The position numbers were made by a program, and so were the translations under genes. Shown here piece after piece: positions 1 to 5,699 of a stretch of DNA of 5,699 bases (its first letter is position 1; each line of letters begins with the position of its first letter). The notes below the pieces were generated by a model. That model ran no database searches. It saw nothing but the letters and a program-made list of their open reading frames with translations, and was not told the origin of the DNA. Location: the NCBI GenBank assembly GCA_016287765.1, contig JAEEWS010000070.1:1-5699 (forward strand). The letters run 5' to 3'. Source of the stretch: Lachnospiraceae bacterium (GTDB lineage Bacteria; Bacillota_A; Clostridia; Lachnospirales; Lachnospiraceae).

Positions 1-225
1 GGGGAACTGGTTTTGACTGAAAAGGCAGGCTTTTCTCTTTCCGTCTTCAGCATTTACGACAGGTCCGAGGGCGTCAGCATCACGGGAACGAAGTATCCTC
101 TTAAAGATGCAGTCGTTACAAACTCCTTCCCCATCGGCGTAAGCAACGAGTGGGAGGATGAAGAGGCAAGGATATCGGTGAAGAAGGGCATTTTACTGGT
201 AATCTGTTCAAGATATGAAAGATAA
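1..225 (+). CDS. thiN: Thiamine pyrophosphokinase (thiamine diphosphokinase), C-terminal part
   Basis: The enzyme transfers pyrophosphate from ATP to thiamine to make the cofactor thiamine diphosphate in the cytosol. The reading frame is open from base 1, so the gene enters from the left edge and only its last 74 residues are present; the family is usually about 200-220 residues. What remains is the beta-rich thiamine-binding domain. It shows the family pattern EGVSITGTKYPL (residues 23-34 of the fragment), then GVSNEW (46-51), then the closing strand KKGILLVI before a short basic tail. A TTG at position 13 is an internal codon, not a real start, because the conserved domain begins upstream of it. 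In Firmicutes this gene commonly ends an rsgA-rpe-thiN cluster, and the strong terminator right after the stop fits an operon end. The family call rests on motif recognition and is fairly secure; the ATP-binding half cannot be checked here. Confidence 0.88.
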   Translation, partial: GELVLTEKAGFSLSVFSIYDRSEGVSITGTKYPLKDAVVTNSFPIGVSNEWEDEEARISVKKGILLVICSRYER

Positions 226-227
226 GC

Positions 228-293
228 GGTCACCCGTGGGAGAAAATCCGTGTGAACAGTAATGATAATCTCCGCGGGTGATCATTTTTTTTT
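228..293 (+). terminator. Intrinsic terminator after thiN
   Basis: The left arm GGTCACCCGTGGGAGA (228-243) pairs with the right arm TCTCCGCGGGTGATC (269-283), with one mismatch and a one-base bulge. The loop is about 25 bases. A run of nine T (285-293) follows directly. The hairpin starts two bases after the thiN stop codon and separates thiN from the promoter at 302, so the next gene is transcribed independently. Confidence 0.88.
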
Positions 294-301
294 AATATAT
301 A

Positions 302-330
302 TTGACAAAGTATAAACTTTGGTTTAGAAT
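302..330 (+). promoter_or_regulatory. Sigma-A-type promoter for the lipoprotein/reductase unit
   Basis: The -35 element TTGACA (302-307) is a perfect consensus. It is followed by a 17-base spacer and the -10 element TAGAAT (325-330, five of six consensus bases). The region just upstream is AT-rich (284-301), which is typical of a strong promoter with an UP-like element. Transcription should start near 336-338, giving a leader of about 48 bases before the ATG at 385. The expected start lies immediately before the paired inverted repeats at 341-368, so a bound repressor there would block initiation or escape. Confidence 0.85.
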
Positions 331-340
331 TCTGCCTCGG

Positions 341-368
341 TTAGCAGATGCTAATTAGCAATCGCTAA
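341..368 (+). promoter_or_regulatory. Two tandem 14-bp inverted-repeat boxes, probable MarR/SlyA-type operator
   Basis: Box 1 (341-354) is TTAGCA-GA-TGCTAA, a perfect 6+6 inverted repeat. Box 2 (355-368) is TTAGCA-AT-CGCTAA, the same with one mismatch. They abut with no spacer, so the whole stretch 339-370 is also a near-palindrome: outer arms GGTTAGC and GCTAACC, core TGCTAATTAGCA. TTAG...CTAA dyads with this spacing resemble the SlyA/MarR-family consensus (SlyA: TTAGCAAGCTAA). Their position just after the expected transcript start suggests repression. Operator function and regulator identity are inferred; no regulator gene is in the window. The outer arms could instead form a hairpin in the mRNA leader just before the ribosome site (AAAGGA, 373-378). 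Confidence 0.7.
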
Positions 369-384
369 CCGGAAAGGAAACTAT

Positions 385-1569
385 ATGAAAAGATTTATTA
401 CATTTTCTATCGCAGCGGCTCTGACATGCGCGACAGTACTTACGGGCTGCGGTAAATCAGCGGAGAAACCTGTGGCTGCAGAGAATACAAAAACACCTGT
501 TGCAGCATCTTCTGAAAGCAGCGCGTCCGCACCCCAGACTGTTTCAACACCCACTCCCACACCTGTGACCTACGTATACGGAACGGCCTCACTCACATAC
601 GCCGAGTTTTATTCCGGCGATGTTACTTCCACGGAAGGCTTTGATGCCGTAACTTCGGCTACAAATAAAAAGAACGCCATCATGTCCAACATGTATACGG
701 ATTTTGTCGATGCGGAAACAAATGCCGCAGGCTATCACATCCTGGGCGTAAAGAACGTTAACGTTGCTGTGCCTGAGGATCAGGCAGATGCATATGCCAA
801 GATCAACCCCAGCTTTGTTCTTAACGGAAAGGAAGCTCCCGCACAGTTCAAGACGGTAAGCATTTCGGGGGACAAGGCTTCCTATTCCGAGACAACCTTC
901 CACACAGCTGCAGTTGTAAAGGATGCTACCACATCCCTTTCAACTTCCAGCAACTGGGGAGACTATCTTGTATGCCTCTATGATACTTCGGAAAAGCATC
1001 TCCGTAACGGCCGCGAGGATGACTTTGACATCAATTCCGCTCTTCAGGGAATGATCGTTGAGACCTCCGACGGACTTAAGGTGGGACTTGAGGCTCTCCA
1101 GAGCATGTGGGTACAGCCCTATGAGTTCTCTTTCAACATTTCGAAGGAAAGCACCCGTAACACTCGTATCAGCGGCTGGGACAACCTTACGGAACTTGCA
1201 AAGCTGGAAGGAAAGACCATTACAAAGGTGCTCTACATCATGCCGGATGCTGCTTATGAGTACGACATTGAGGGCGTTTACGTGAAGCCTCAATACAGAG
1301 GTGCTGCTATCACAGCAAAGCGTGACAACGCAACCTTCACTCTTTCCGACAGCAACTTTAAGGATATGAAGAATCCTGTCCTTACAGTGACTTATACCGT
1401 AGGATCGGGAAAACAGGCTAAAAGGACAGCAGTACTTACGGCAGATCTTGTGAGCGGTACAGCTTCTTACACAGCAGATCTTTCTGCCATAGATATTTCG
1501 GAAGGCGGCACCTTCAGCGCCTTCGTTTCATCTGACAACTTTGCGGACATCACCGTCACAGTGGAGTGA
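385..1569 (+). CDS. Tp47-like surface lipoprotein (annotated in relatives as penicillin-binding Tp47 domain protein)
   Basis: This is a 394-residue exported lipoprotein. The signal peptide covers residues 1-21 with lipobox LTGC, and Cys22 is the expected lipidation site. A disordered Ser/Thr/Pro/Ala linker follows (24-61). The mature part resembles the Treponema pallidum 47-kDa lipoprotein Tp47. YVYGTASLTYAEFYSGDV (63-80) matches its HYGYATLSYADYWAGEL start. FDAVTSAT (86-93) matches FDAVSRAT. GVKNVNVAVP (121-130) matches VHGMKFVPVAVP. The C-terminal beta-rich Ig-like part (about 303-394, starting QYRGAAITA) matches the YEGNIDIG end domain. These matches are from memory, not a search. Tp47 has been reported to bind penicillin, but I see no convincing serine-hydrolase active site here, so that activity should not be assumed. 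It has its own promoter, a good ribosome site (AAAGGA, 6 bases from ATG), and lies 60 bases before a flavin/haem membrane protein, which suggests a redox or ligand-sensing partnership at the cell surface. Confidence 0.78.
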   Translation: MKRFITFSIAAALTCATVLTGCGKSAEKPVAAENTKTPVAASSESSASAPQTVSTPTPTPVTYVYGTASLTYAEFYSGDVTSTEGFDAVTSATNKKNAIMSNMYTDFVDAETNAAGYHILGVKNVNVAVPEDQADAYAKINPSFVLNGKEAPAQFKTVSISGDKASYSETTFHTAAVVKDATTSLSTSSNWGDYLVCLYDTSEKHLRNGREDDFDINSALQGMIVETSDGLKVGLEALQSMWVQPYEFSFNISKESTRNTRISGWDNLTELAKLEGKTITKVLYIMPDAAYEYDIEGVYVKPQYRGAAITAKRDNATFTLSDSNFKDMKNPVLTVTYTVGSGKQAKRTAVLTADLVSGTASYTADLSAIDISEGGTFSAFVSSDNFADITVTVE

Positions 1570-1579
1570 CAATAAGCGC

Positions 1580-1615
1580 GCTCGGGAGGGAGAATGTGCC
1601 CTCCCGATGCTTTTT
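1580..1615 (+). terminator. Intercistronic hairpin with T5, likely partial terminator
   Basis: CGGGAGGG (1583-1590) pairs perfectly with CCCTCCCG (1599-1606) around an 8-base loop. The stem extends by T1582-A1607 and, past a one-base bulge, by two more G-C pairs, and is followed by TTTTT (1611-1615). The ribosome site AAGGAAG (1616-1622) of the next gene begins at once, and no separate promoter is visible in the 60-base gap. The likely role is to lower expression of the downstream membrane protein relative to the lipoprotein, or to protect the 3' end of the lipoprotein message. Confidence 0.72.
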
Positions 1616-1629
1616 AAGGAAGACTTGAT

Positions 1630-2811
1630 ATGATATTTCTTATTTCTCTTATAATTGCAGGCTTGTTTACATTTTTTGCGGGCGAAAGCCTCAGAAAGCA
1701 TCCGTTGCCATATTATCTGGGTGCGGCGTTTCTGACTCTTCTTGTGATCGTTTTGGACTTTGCGGGGATCAGGGCGAAAGGGTTTATTGCAGAATGGATC
1801 ATGCCCGTTCTTACGAAAGGAGTCTTTTCAGGAGCGCTCTTTGTGATCATTATGTGGGCGGGAGCTTTACCCAACGGGCACAGATTGCTGAAACGCATTA
1901 TGCCTGTGAGAGGTCAGCTTTCAATTCTGGCGTGCATCCTTGTGTTCGCTCATGCGGTGACCTTCAGGACCTACATCCTGTCATTGTTCACAGCACCCGG
2001 GAAACTGAAAGGGACAGTGCTTGCAGCAAGCATATGCTCCCTCCTCCTTCTTATCATTATGGTCCCCCTCTTTGTGACTTCCTTCAAAGCAGTACGAAGA
2101 AAGATGAACGCGAAAAGATGGAAAGCTCTGCAGAGGACAGCATATGCCTTCTACGGGCTGATCCTCGGGCATATCCTTTTCTTCACCTACAGGAACATCC
2201 TGCTGGGAAGGGAAAACTATCGCCTGAATGCGGTGATCTATACATATGTTTTTGTGACATATGCTATCTGCAGAGTATTGAAGGCTGTTGCCGTAAAGAA
2301 TAAGACCCAGGCGACGCTTGGAATGAACCAGCTCAAAGCTGTGACTCTTTGCGCAACGGCGATAATGATACTGACGGCAGTGCTTTTCGGAAAAGAGGAA
2401 CTTGGGATCTCAGCACAGACCGGTACGAAGGCTTCGGTAATTGATGCCGTGGTCGTGACGGACAGTCAATTCGACAGCACCGATACATTGACGGAAGAAA
2501 CGGAAGGATCTACCGATCCGACACCGTTGATCGCAGAAAACGTGGGTTATGAAGACGGGACTTATACAGGCACAGCTTTCGGAAATTCCGGGGATATCAC
2601 TGTAGCGGTCACTGTAAAGGATGACATTATAACAAACATTGAGATACTGGAGCAGGAAGAGGATGAACCCTATTTCAGCGATGCACTTGAAGTGATCACG
2701 AGTATGCTTGAAACAAACAGTGTCGATGTGGACACCGTGAGCGGAGCGACTTTTTCTTCCGGAGGCATCATAGATGCAGTGAAGAATGCTCTTGATAAGG
2801 CAGAAAAATAG
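1630..2811 (+). CDS. Membrane haem reductase (ferric reductase/MsrQ-like domain) fused to an extracytoplasmic FMN-binding domain
   Basis: This 393-residue protein has about eight membrane helices (roughly 2-17, 27-46, 58-79, 96-118, 128-151, 169-188, 201-220, 235-254). A variable acidic/Thr-rich linker (255-303) leads to an FMN_bind domain (about 304-391). Basic loops at 22-24, 84-94, 153-165 and 215-225 put the N-terminus and the FMN domain outside. The core resembles MsrQ/YedZ: RGQLSILACILVFAH (94-108), then LFVTSFKAVRRKMNAKRW (147-164) and ILGH (178-181). His108 and His181 are likely haem ligands. The RLHR histidine of MsrQ is Gln168 here. VSGATFSS (370-377) is an intact flavinylation motif; Thr374 is the expected site for covalent FMN attachment by ApbE. 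Family knowledge suggests transmembrane electron transfer to extracytoplasmic flavin. No msrP-like partner, electron donor or apbE lies in the window. The start is supported by AAGGAAG seven bases upstream. Confidence 0.85.
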   Translation: MIFLISLIIAGLFTFFAGESLRKHPLPYYLGAAFLTLLVIVLDFAGIRAKGFIAEWIMPVLTKGVFSGALFVIIMWAGALPNGHRLLKRIMPVRGQLSILACILVFAHAVTFRTYILSLFTAPGKLKGTVLAASICSLLLLIIMVPLFVTSFKAVRRKMNAKRWKALQRTAYAFYGLILGHILFFTYRNILLGRENYRLNAVIYTYVFVTYAICRVLKAVAVKNKTQATLGMNQLKAVTLCATAIMILTAVLFGKEELGISAQTGTKASVIDAVVVTDSQFDSTDTLTEETEGSTDPTPLIAENVGYEDGTYTGTAFGNSGDITVAVTVKDDIITNIEILEQEEDEPYFSDALEVITSMLETNSVDVDTVSGATFSSGGIIDAVKNALDKAEK

Positions 2812-2834
2812 GGGAAATAAACAGATATAAATCG

Positions 2835-2867
2835 CGAAAAACATCCTGTGTCATGGGGATGTTTTCG
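2835..2867 (+). terminator. Terminator-like hairpin at the end of the reductase gene
   Basis: CGAAAAACATCC (2835-2846) pairs with GGATGTTTTCG (2857-2867) with a single bulged A, around a 10-base loop. The T run lies within the descending arm (2862-2865) and the A run in the ascending arm, a layout seen in terminators that can act on both strands. It lies 23 bases after the reductase stop codon and separates it from the ABC transporter genes. The short T tract makes its strength uncertain. Confidence 0.62.
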
Positions 2868-2875
2868 TATATGAT
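2848..2875 (+). promoter_or_regulatory. Candidate weak promoter for the ABC transporter unit
   Basis: GTGTCA (2848-2853, four of six consensus bases) is followed by a 16-base spacer and TATGAT (2870-2875, five of six). The expected start is near 2882, which gives an 80-base leader containing the hairpin at 2887-2917. This is the best sigma-A-like match in the 150-base gap, but it overlaps the preceding terminator hairpin and its spacing is not ideal, so read-through from upstream or another promoter type remains possible. Confidence 0.27.
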
Positions 2876-2886
2876 CATAGAACAGT

Positions 2887-2922
2887 CAGGAACGAGGATC
2901 AGGGGACGTTGTTCCTGCTTTT
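2887..2922 (+). repeat. Hairpin with GGGGAC motif, possible REP-like dispersed element
   Basis: CAGGAAC (2887-2893) pairs perfectly with GTTCCTG (2911-2917), extended inward by one G-T and one A-T pair, with a loop containing AGGGGACG. TTTT (2919-2922) follows. The GGGGACGTTGTTCC sequence recalls the GGGGAC-containing palindromes spread through many clostridial genomes and linked to IS200-like RAYT transposases. That link is from memory, and only one copy is present here. It could equally be a second terminator, or a leader hairpin of the ABC transcript. No transposase is nearby. Confidence 0.4.
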
Positions 2923-2961
2923 ATAAAACGGCAAGGGCCGAAAAAGAAAGGCAGAATAGTT

Positions 2962-3669
2962 ATGAAAGAAGAGTTTCTTGAGATCAAAGACCTGAAAAAA
3001 AGTTTTGGTACGGGTGAAGCCAGGCAGGAAGTGCTCCGGGGCATGAACTTTACGGTGAAAAAAGGCGAGTTCTGTGTGCTCCTTGGACCTTCCGGTTCGG
3101 GCAAATCCACACTTCTTAACATCATCGGAGGCATAGACACTCCCGACGAAGGATATGTGTGCATCAACGGAGACAAACTGGAGGAAATGAACGAGAGGGA
3201 ACTCACGAATTACAGACGCAAACATCTGGGCTATGTTTTCCAGATGTACAATCTCATCCCCAATCTTAACGTCAAAGAAAATATCGAAGTCGGAGCCTAT
3301 CTTTCCGACAACCCCCTGAATGTGGAGGAAGTCCTTACGACGCTGGGACTTCAGGATCACAAATACAAGTATCCCAACCAGCTTTCAGGAGGACAGCAGC
3401 AGAGAGTGTCCATCGGACGAGCCGTTGTTAAAAATCCTGACATACTCATGTGCGACGAACCTACGGGAGCCCTTGATTACAAGACTTCCAAGGAGATCCT
3501 GGCACTCATTGAGGATTGCAACAAGAAGTTCGGAAGTACGGTCATCATGGTGACACACAACGAAGCCATCAAATATATGGCGGATCACGTCATAAAACTG
3601 AGAGACGGCGTCGTAAGGCACAATGACCTGAACGAGAAGAAGATCCCGGCAGCGGACCTTGAATGGTAG
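2962..3669 (+). CDS. ABC transporter ATP-binding protein, MacB/LolD type
   Basis: This 235-residue cytosolic ATPase powers the FtsX-type permease encoded next. It is complete and of normal length for the family. Walker A is GPSGSGKST (42-50). The Q-loop glutamine is Gln94 in [10 protein letters not shown]. The signature is LSGGQQQR (141-148), Walker B is ILMCDEP (161-167) with catalytic Glu166, the D-loop is GALD (169-172), and the switch histidine is His199. The pattern [18 protein letters not shown] and the overall length are typical of the lipoprotein-release, macrolide and antimicrobial-peptide exporter branch (MacB, LolD, SalX). A ribosome site (GAAAGG, 2946-2951) lies 10 bases before the ATG. 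The permease begins 11 bases after the stop, so the two are translated as a unit. The substrate cannot be told from the ATPase. Confidence 0.95.
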   Translation: MKEEFLEIKDLKKSFGTGEARQEVLRGMNFTVKKGEFCVLLGPSGSGKSTLLNIIGGIDTPDEGYVCINGDKLEEMNERELTNYRRKHLGYVFQMYNLIPNLNVKENIEVGAYLSDNPLNVEEVLTTLGLQDHKYKYPNQLSGGQQQRVSIGRAVVKNPDILMCDEPTGALDYKTSKEILALIEDCNKKFGSTVIMVTHNEAIKYMADHVIKLRDGVVRHNDLNEKKIPAADLEW

Positions 3670-3673
3670 GAGG
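3668..3673 (+). promoter_or_regulatory. Consensus ribosome site overlapping the ATPase stop codon
   Basis: AGGAGG (3668-3673) shares its first two bases with the TAG stop of the ATPase gene (3667-3669) and lies seven bases before the permease ATG at 3681. The overlap fixes the permease start and favours coupled translation, which suits the fixed stoichiometry of ATPase and permease. Confidence 0.85.
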
Positions 3674-3680
3674 AAGTGTT

Positions 3681-5699
3681 ATGAAAAGAGTAAAGAATCC
3701 TCTTATCAGACGCATTCCGAGAGAGATAAAGAGCGAATGGCACAAGTATCTTGTAATCATCGTTTTCATGGTGGTCATGATCGGCGTGATCTCGGGAATG
3801 TATGTGGGACATGACAGTATGCTTGCTGCTGTTTACGGCGGACGGGAAGAACTGAATCTGGAAGACGGAAGTTTTGAACTTGGAAAAAAAGCTTCGGATG
3901 AAATGCTGAAGGACATCGAAACAGGTAAAAAAGCCGATGTAAGGGAGTACTTTCTGACTAAAGGCTACGAAGAGGCAGACAGGAAAGTTGCGGAAGCCCT
4001 GGATGAAAAGCTCAAAGAAAATGTGACCGCCGCCATTGAAGCTAAGGTCAGGGAACAGTGTGCAGCCTTCGGTATGGCCGACGAGAAGGCGATCGGTGAG
4101 CAGGTTCAAAAGGCACTGAAAGAGAATCTTGAAACCGCACTCGCAGAGACAAGAAAATCGGAAGAGTTTAAAGAGGCAGAAGAGAAAGCCTATAAAGAAG
4201 CCCACGAGGCGGTGGCGAAAAAAGTCGACGAGGAGTGGGATAAAAATGCCTCAAAATATGGCCTTAAAGACGAGATTAAACAGATCCCCGCGGTCATATA
4301 CGAAAACTTCTACAGAAATGAGACGGAAGACTTTGATAACAACGGGGTATCTGACGCCACCGTCAGGATCTTTAAGAGCGATTCCGAGATCGACAAGGCT
4401 TCCTTTAACAAAGGAAGGGCACCGTTGAACGCTTCCGAGATCGCCGTGGACAGGATGCATGCCGGCAACGTGGGCATAGAACTTGGCGACACCATTACCG
4501 TGGGCGGCGAAAGGTTCAAGGTGGTGGGGCTTCTGTCTTATGTGAATTATCTGACCCTTCATGAATCCAATAACGACATGATGTTTGATGCCTTTGGCTT
4601 TGACGTTGCAATGGTAACCCCGGAGGCATTTGAAAAACTCACGGCCAGGGTTCATTACAACTATGCTTTCAAATACATTACAGCCCCTGAAACCAAGCCG
4701 GAGCAGGCGGACGCGGCAGAGAACTTTTTGAAGACATTGATAATACAGAGCCTTATACATGAGAATGAGATCAAGGATTTCCTACCTGAGTATCTGCGCC
4801 AGGCCACAAACTTTGCTGTTTCCGACATTGAAGGGGATTCTGCGGGGTCAGCCATACTCTGTTACATCCTCATCGGTGTCATCGCATTCATCTTTGCAGT
4901 CACCATCAGCAATACCATTGATCGGGAAGCTTCCGTCATCGGTACTTTAAGGGCTTCGGGATACAGTAAGAGAGAGATGGTGATCCATTACATGTCCATG
5001 CCCGTGGTGGTTACAATCCTGGGAGCCGTGATCGGTAATGTACTCGGTTACACAGTGTTCAAGGATGTTGCGGTGAATCTGTACTACGAAAGTTACAGCC
5101 TTCCCGCCTGCCATCCCGTCTGGAGCAGCACGGCTCTTATAAAGACAACGGTGATCCCTTTGGTTCTAATGTTCTGTATCAATCTTCTGGTCATAATAAG
5201 AAAACTGCAACTCAGCCCTTTGCGGTTCCTGAGACACGACCTTACAAAGAGCAAAAGGACGAAAGCAAGAAGACTTCCCAAGTGGTCATTCTTTAGACGG
5301 TTCAGGCTCAGGATACTCTTTCAGAATATGCCTAATTACGCCATTCTGGTCTTTGGCGTCATATTCATCGAACTCATGATGTGTTTCGCCTTCGGTCTCC
5401 CGGACTCGCTGGATCACTATGCAAAGGAAGCACCGAATATGATGTTCGCCGAGTATCAATACATTCTCATGGGAAATAAGGATGATGAAGACCGGGACAT
5501 AAAAACTTCGGAAAAGTCAGCGGAAGCCTTTGGAGCTAAGGAACTTGTTTATCCCAAAAAGGAGAGCTCTTTCCGTTCAGGCATGGGAAGCGGCGGAAAT
5601 GAGAGCGTGACTGTGTACGGTATATCCGAAAACAGCGCATATGTGTCTTTGGGCGAAAGGAAAGACGGAGCATCTGTCTCAAGTGCCTTTGCCAAGAAG
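3681..5699 (+). CDS. FtsX/MacB-family ABC transporter permease, 3' end beyond the window
   Basis: The frame is open for 673 residues up to the right edge with no stop, so the gene is partial. After a basic cytosolic N-terminus comes membrane helix 1 (about 23-43), then a large extracellular domain (45-388). Residues about 85-200 of this domain are a highly charged Glu/Lys/Ala-rich helical stretch. Residues 240-335 look like the small MacB-type domain (KGRAPLNASEIAVD, then LGDTITVGGERFKVVGLLSY). Helices 2-4 (about 390-412, 434-459, 487-506) carry the FtsX core, including TISNTIDREASVIGTLRASG (408-427). A basic cytosolic linker (507-545) leads to helix 5 (552-572) and a second extracellular domain. 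This is the two-module long-permease plan, so a second FtsX core of three helices is expected downstream. With the ATPase it should export or extract a peptide, lipid or lipoprotein; the substrate is unknown. Confidence 0.9.
   Translation, partial: MKRVKNPLIRRIPREIKSEWHKYLVIIVFMVVMIGVISGMYVGHDSMLAAVYGGREELNLEDGSFELGKKASDEMLKDIETGKKADVREYFLTKGYEEADRKVAEALDEKLKENVTAAIEAKVREQCAAFGMADEKAIGEQVQKALKENLETALAETRKSEEFKEAEEKAYKEAHEAVAKKVDEEWDKNASKYGLKDEIKQIPAVIYENFYRNETEDFDNNGVSDATVRIFKSDSEIDKASFNKGRAPLNASEIAVDRMHAGNVGIELGDTITVGGERFKVVGLLSYVNYLTLHESNNDMMFDAFGFDVAMVTPEAFEKLTARVHYNYAFKYITAPETKPEQADAAENFLKTLIIQSLIHENEIKDFLPEYLRQATNFAVSDIEGDSAGSAILCYILIGVIAFIFAVTISNTIDREASVIGTLRASGYSKREMVIHYMSMPVVVTILGAVIGNVLGYTVFKDVAVNLYYESYSLPACHPVWSSTALIKTTVIPLVLMFCINLLVIIRKLQLSPLRFLRHDLTKSKRTKARRLPKWSFFRRFRLRILFQNMPNYAILVFGVIFIELMMCFAFGLPDSLDHYAKEAPNMMFAEYQYILMGNKDDEDRDIKTSEKSAEAFGAKELVYPKKESSFRSGMGSGGNESVTVYGISENSAYVSLGERKDGASVSSAFAKK

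Noticed and set aside
13..225. TTG at 13 as a genuine start for a small 70-residue protein
   Set aside because: The frame is open upstream to base 1 and the sequence is the C-terminal domain of thiamine pyrophosphokinase.
331..384. Riboswitch (for example FMN type) in the lipoprotein leader
   Set aside because: The leader is only about 48 bases and made up almost entirely of the inverted repeats; it is too short for a known flavin aptamer.
589..1293. Antisense and alternate-frame open frames within the lipoprotein gene (589-903 and 940-1293 minus, 1058-1285 plus)
   Set aside because: They lie wholly inside a well-supported gene, show no recognisable domain, and have no supporting ribosome site or promoter that I can see.
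385..1569. Assigning beta-lactamase or penicillin-binding activity to the lipoprotein
   Set aside because: This would rest only on the Tp47 family name; the one SxxK string noticed (Ser161-Lys164) has no supporting partner motifs.
1570..1629. Separate promoter for the reductase gene
   Set aside because: The 60-base gap is filled by a hairpin, T run and ribosome site; no -35/-10 pair with acceptable spacing is visible.
3585..4205. 206-codon minus-strand open frame crossing the ATPase/permease junction
   Set aside because: It is Phe/Cys/His-rich, as expected for the complement of Glu/Lys-rich coding DNA, and it spans two convincing genes on the other strand.
1..5699. CRISPR array, tRNA, rRNA, or insertion sequence
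   Set aside because: No spaced direct repeats, cloverleaf, rRNA-like segment, transposase frame or terminal inverted repeats were seen.

Overview
The window looks like chromosomal DNA from a Gram-positive anaerobe of the Clostridia, most likely Lachnospiraceae-like. This placement is an inference. It rests on moderate GC, strong AGGAGG-type ribosome sites, a lipoprotein signal with a Ser/Thr/Pro linker, a thiamine pyrophosphokinase tail of Firmicutes type, and a large two-module FtsX-type ABC exporter. All convincing genes lie on the + strand and coding density is high.

Layout. (1) Positions 1-225 hold the C-terminal third of thiamine pyrophosphokinase, closed by a strong intrinsic terminator (228-293). 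(2) Positions 302-2867 form a self-contained transcription unit. It has a near-consensus sigma-A promoter (TTGACA-N17-TAGAAT) and two back-to-back 14-bp inverted-repeat boxes just downstream of the expected transcript start. Two genes follow: a 394-residue lipoprotein related to Treponema pallidum Tp47, and a 393-residue membrane protein that fuses a ferric-reductase/MsrQ-like haem domain to a C-terminal FMN-binding domain with an intact SGAT flavinylation motif. An intercistronic hairpin separates the two genes and another hairpin ends the unit. (3) Positions 2886-2922 hold a further hairpin that may be a dispersed REP-like repeat. (4) Positions 2962-5699 hold a second unit: an ABC ATPase of the MacB/LolD type and the start of its FtsX-family permease, which runs off the right edge.

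How the genes may work together. The second unit reads as an extracytoplasmic redox module. The membrane protein could carry electrons through haem across the membrane to a covalently bound FMN on the outer face, and the co-transcribed surface lipoprotein would be the obvious partner or electron user. Neither the electron donor nor the ApbE flavin transferase is in the window, and the lipoprotein's role is unproven. The tandem boxes resemble MarR/SlyA-type operators and suggest that the redox unit is inducible. The ABC unit is a separate exporter or lipid/peptide-handling system whose permease carries an unusual highly charged helical insertion in its first extracellular domain.

The most interesting part is the operator-controlled Tp47-like lipoprotein plus flavinylated haem reductase pair.
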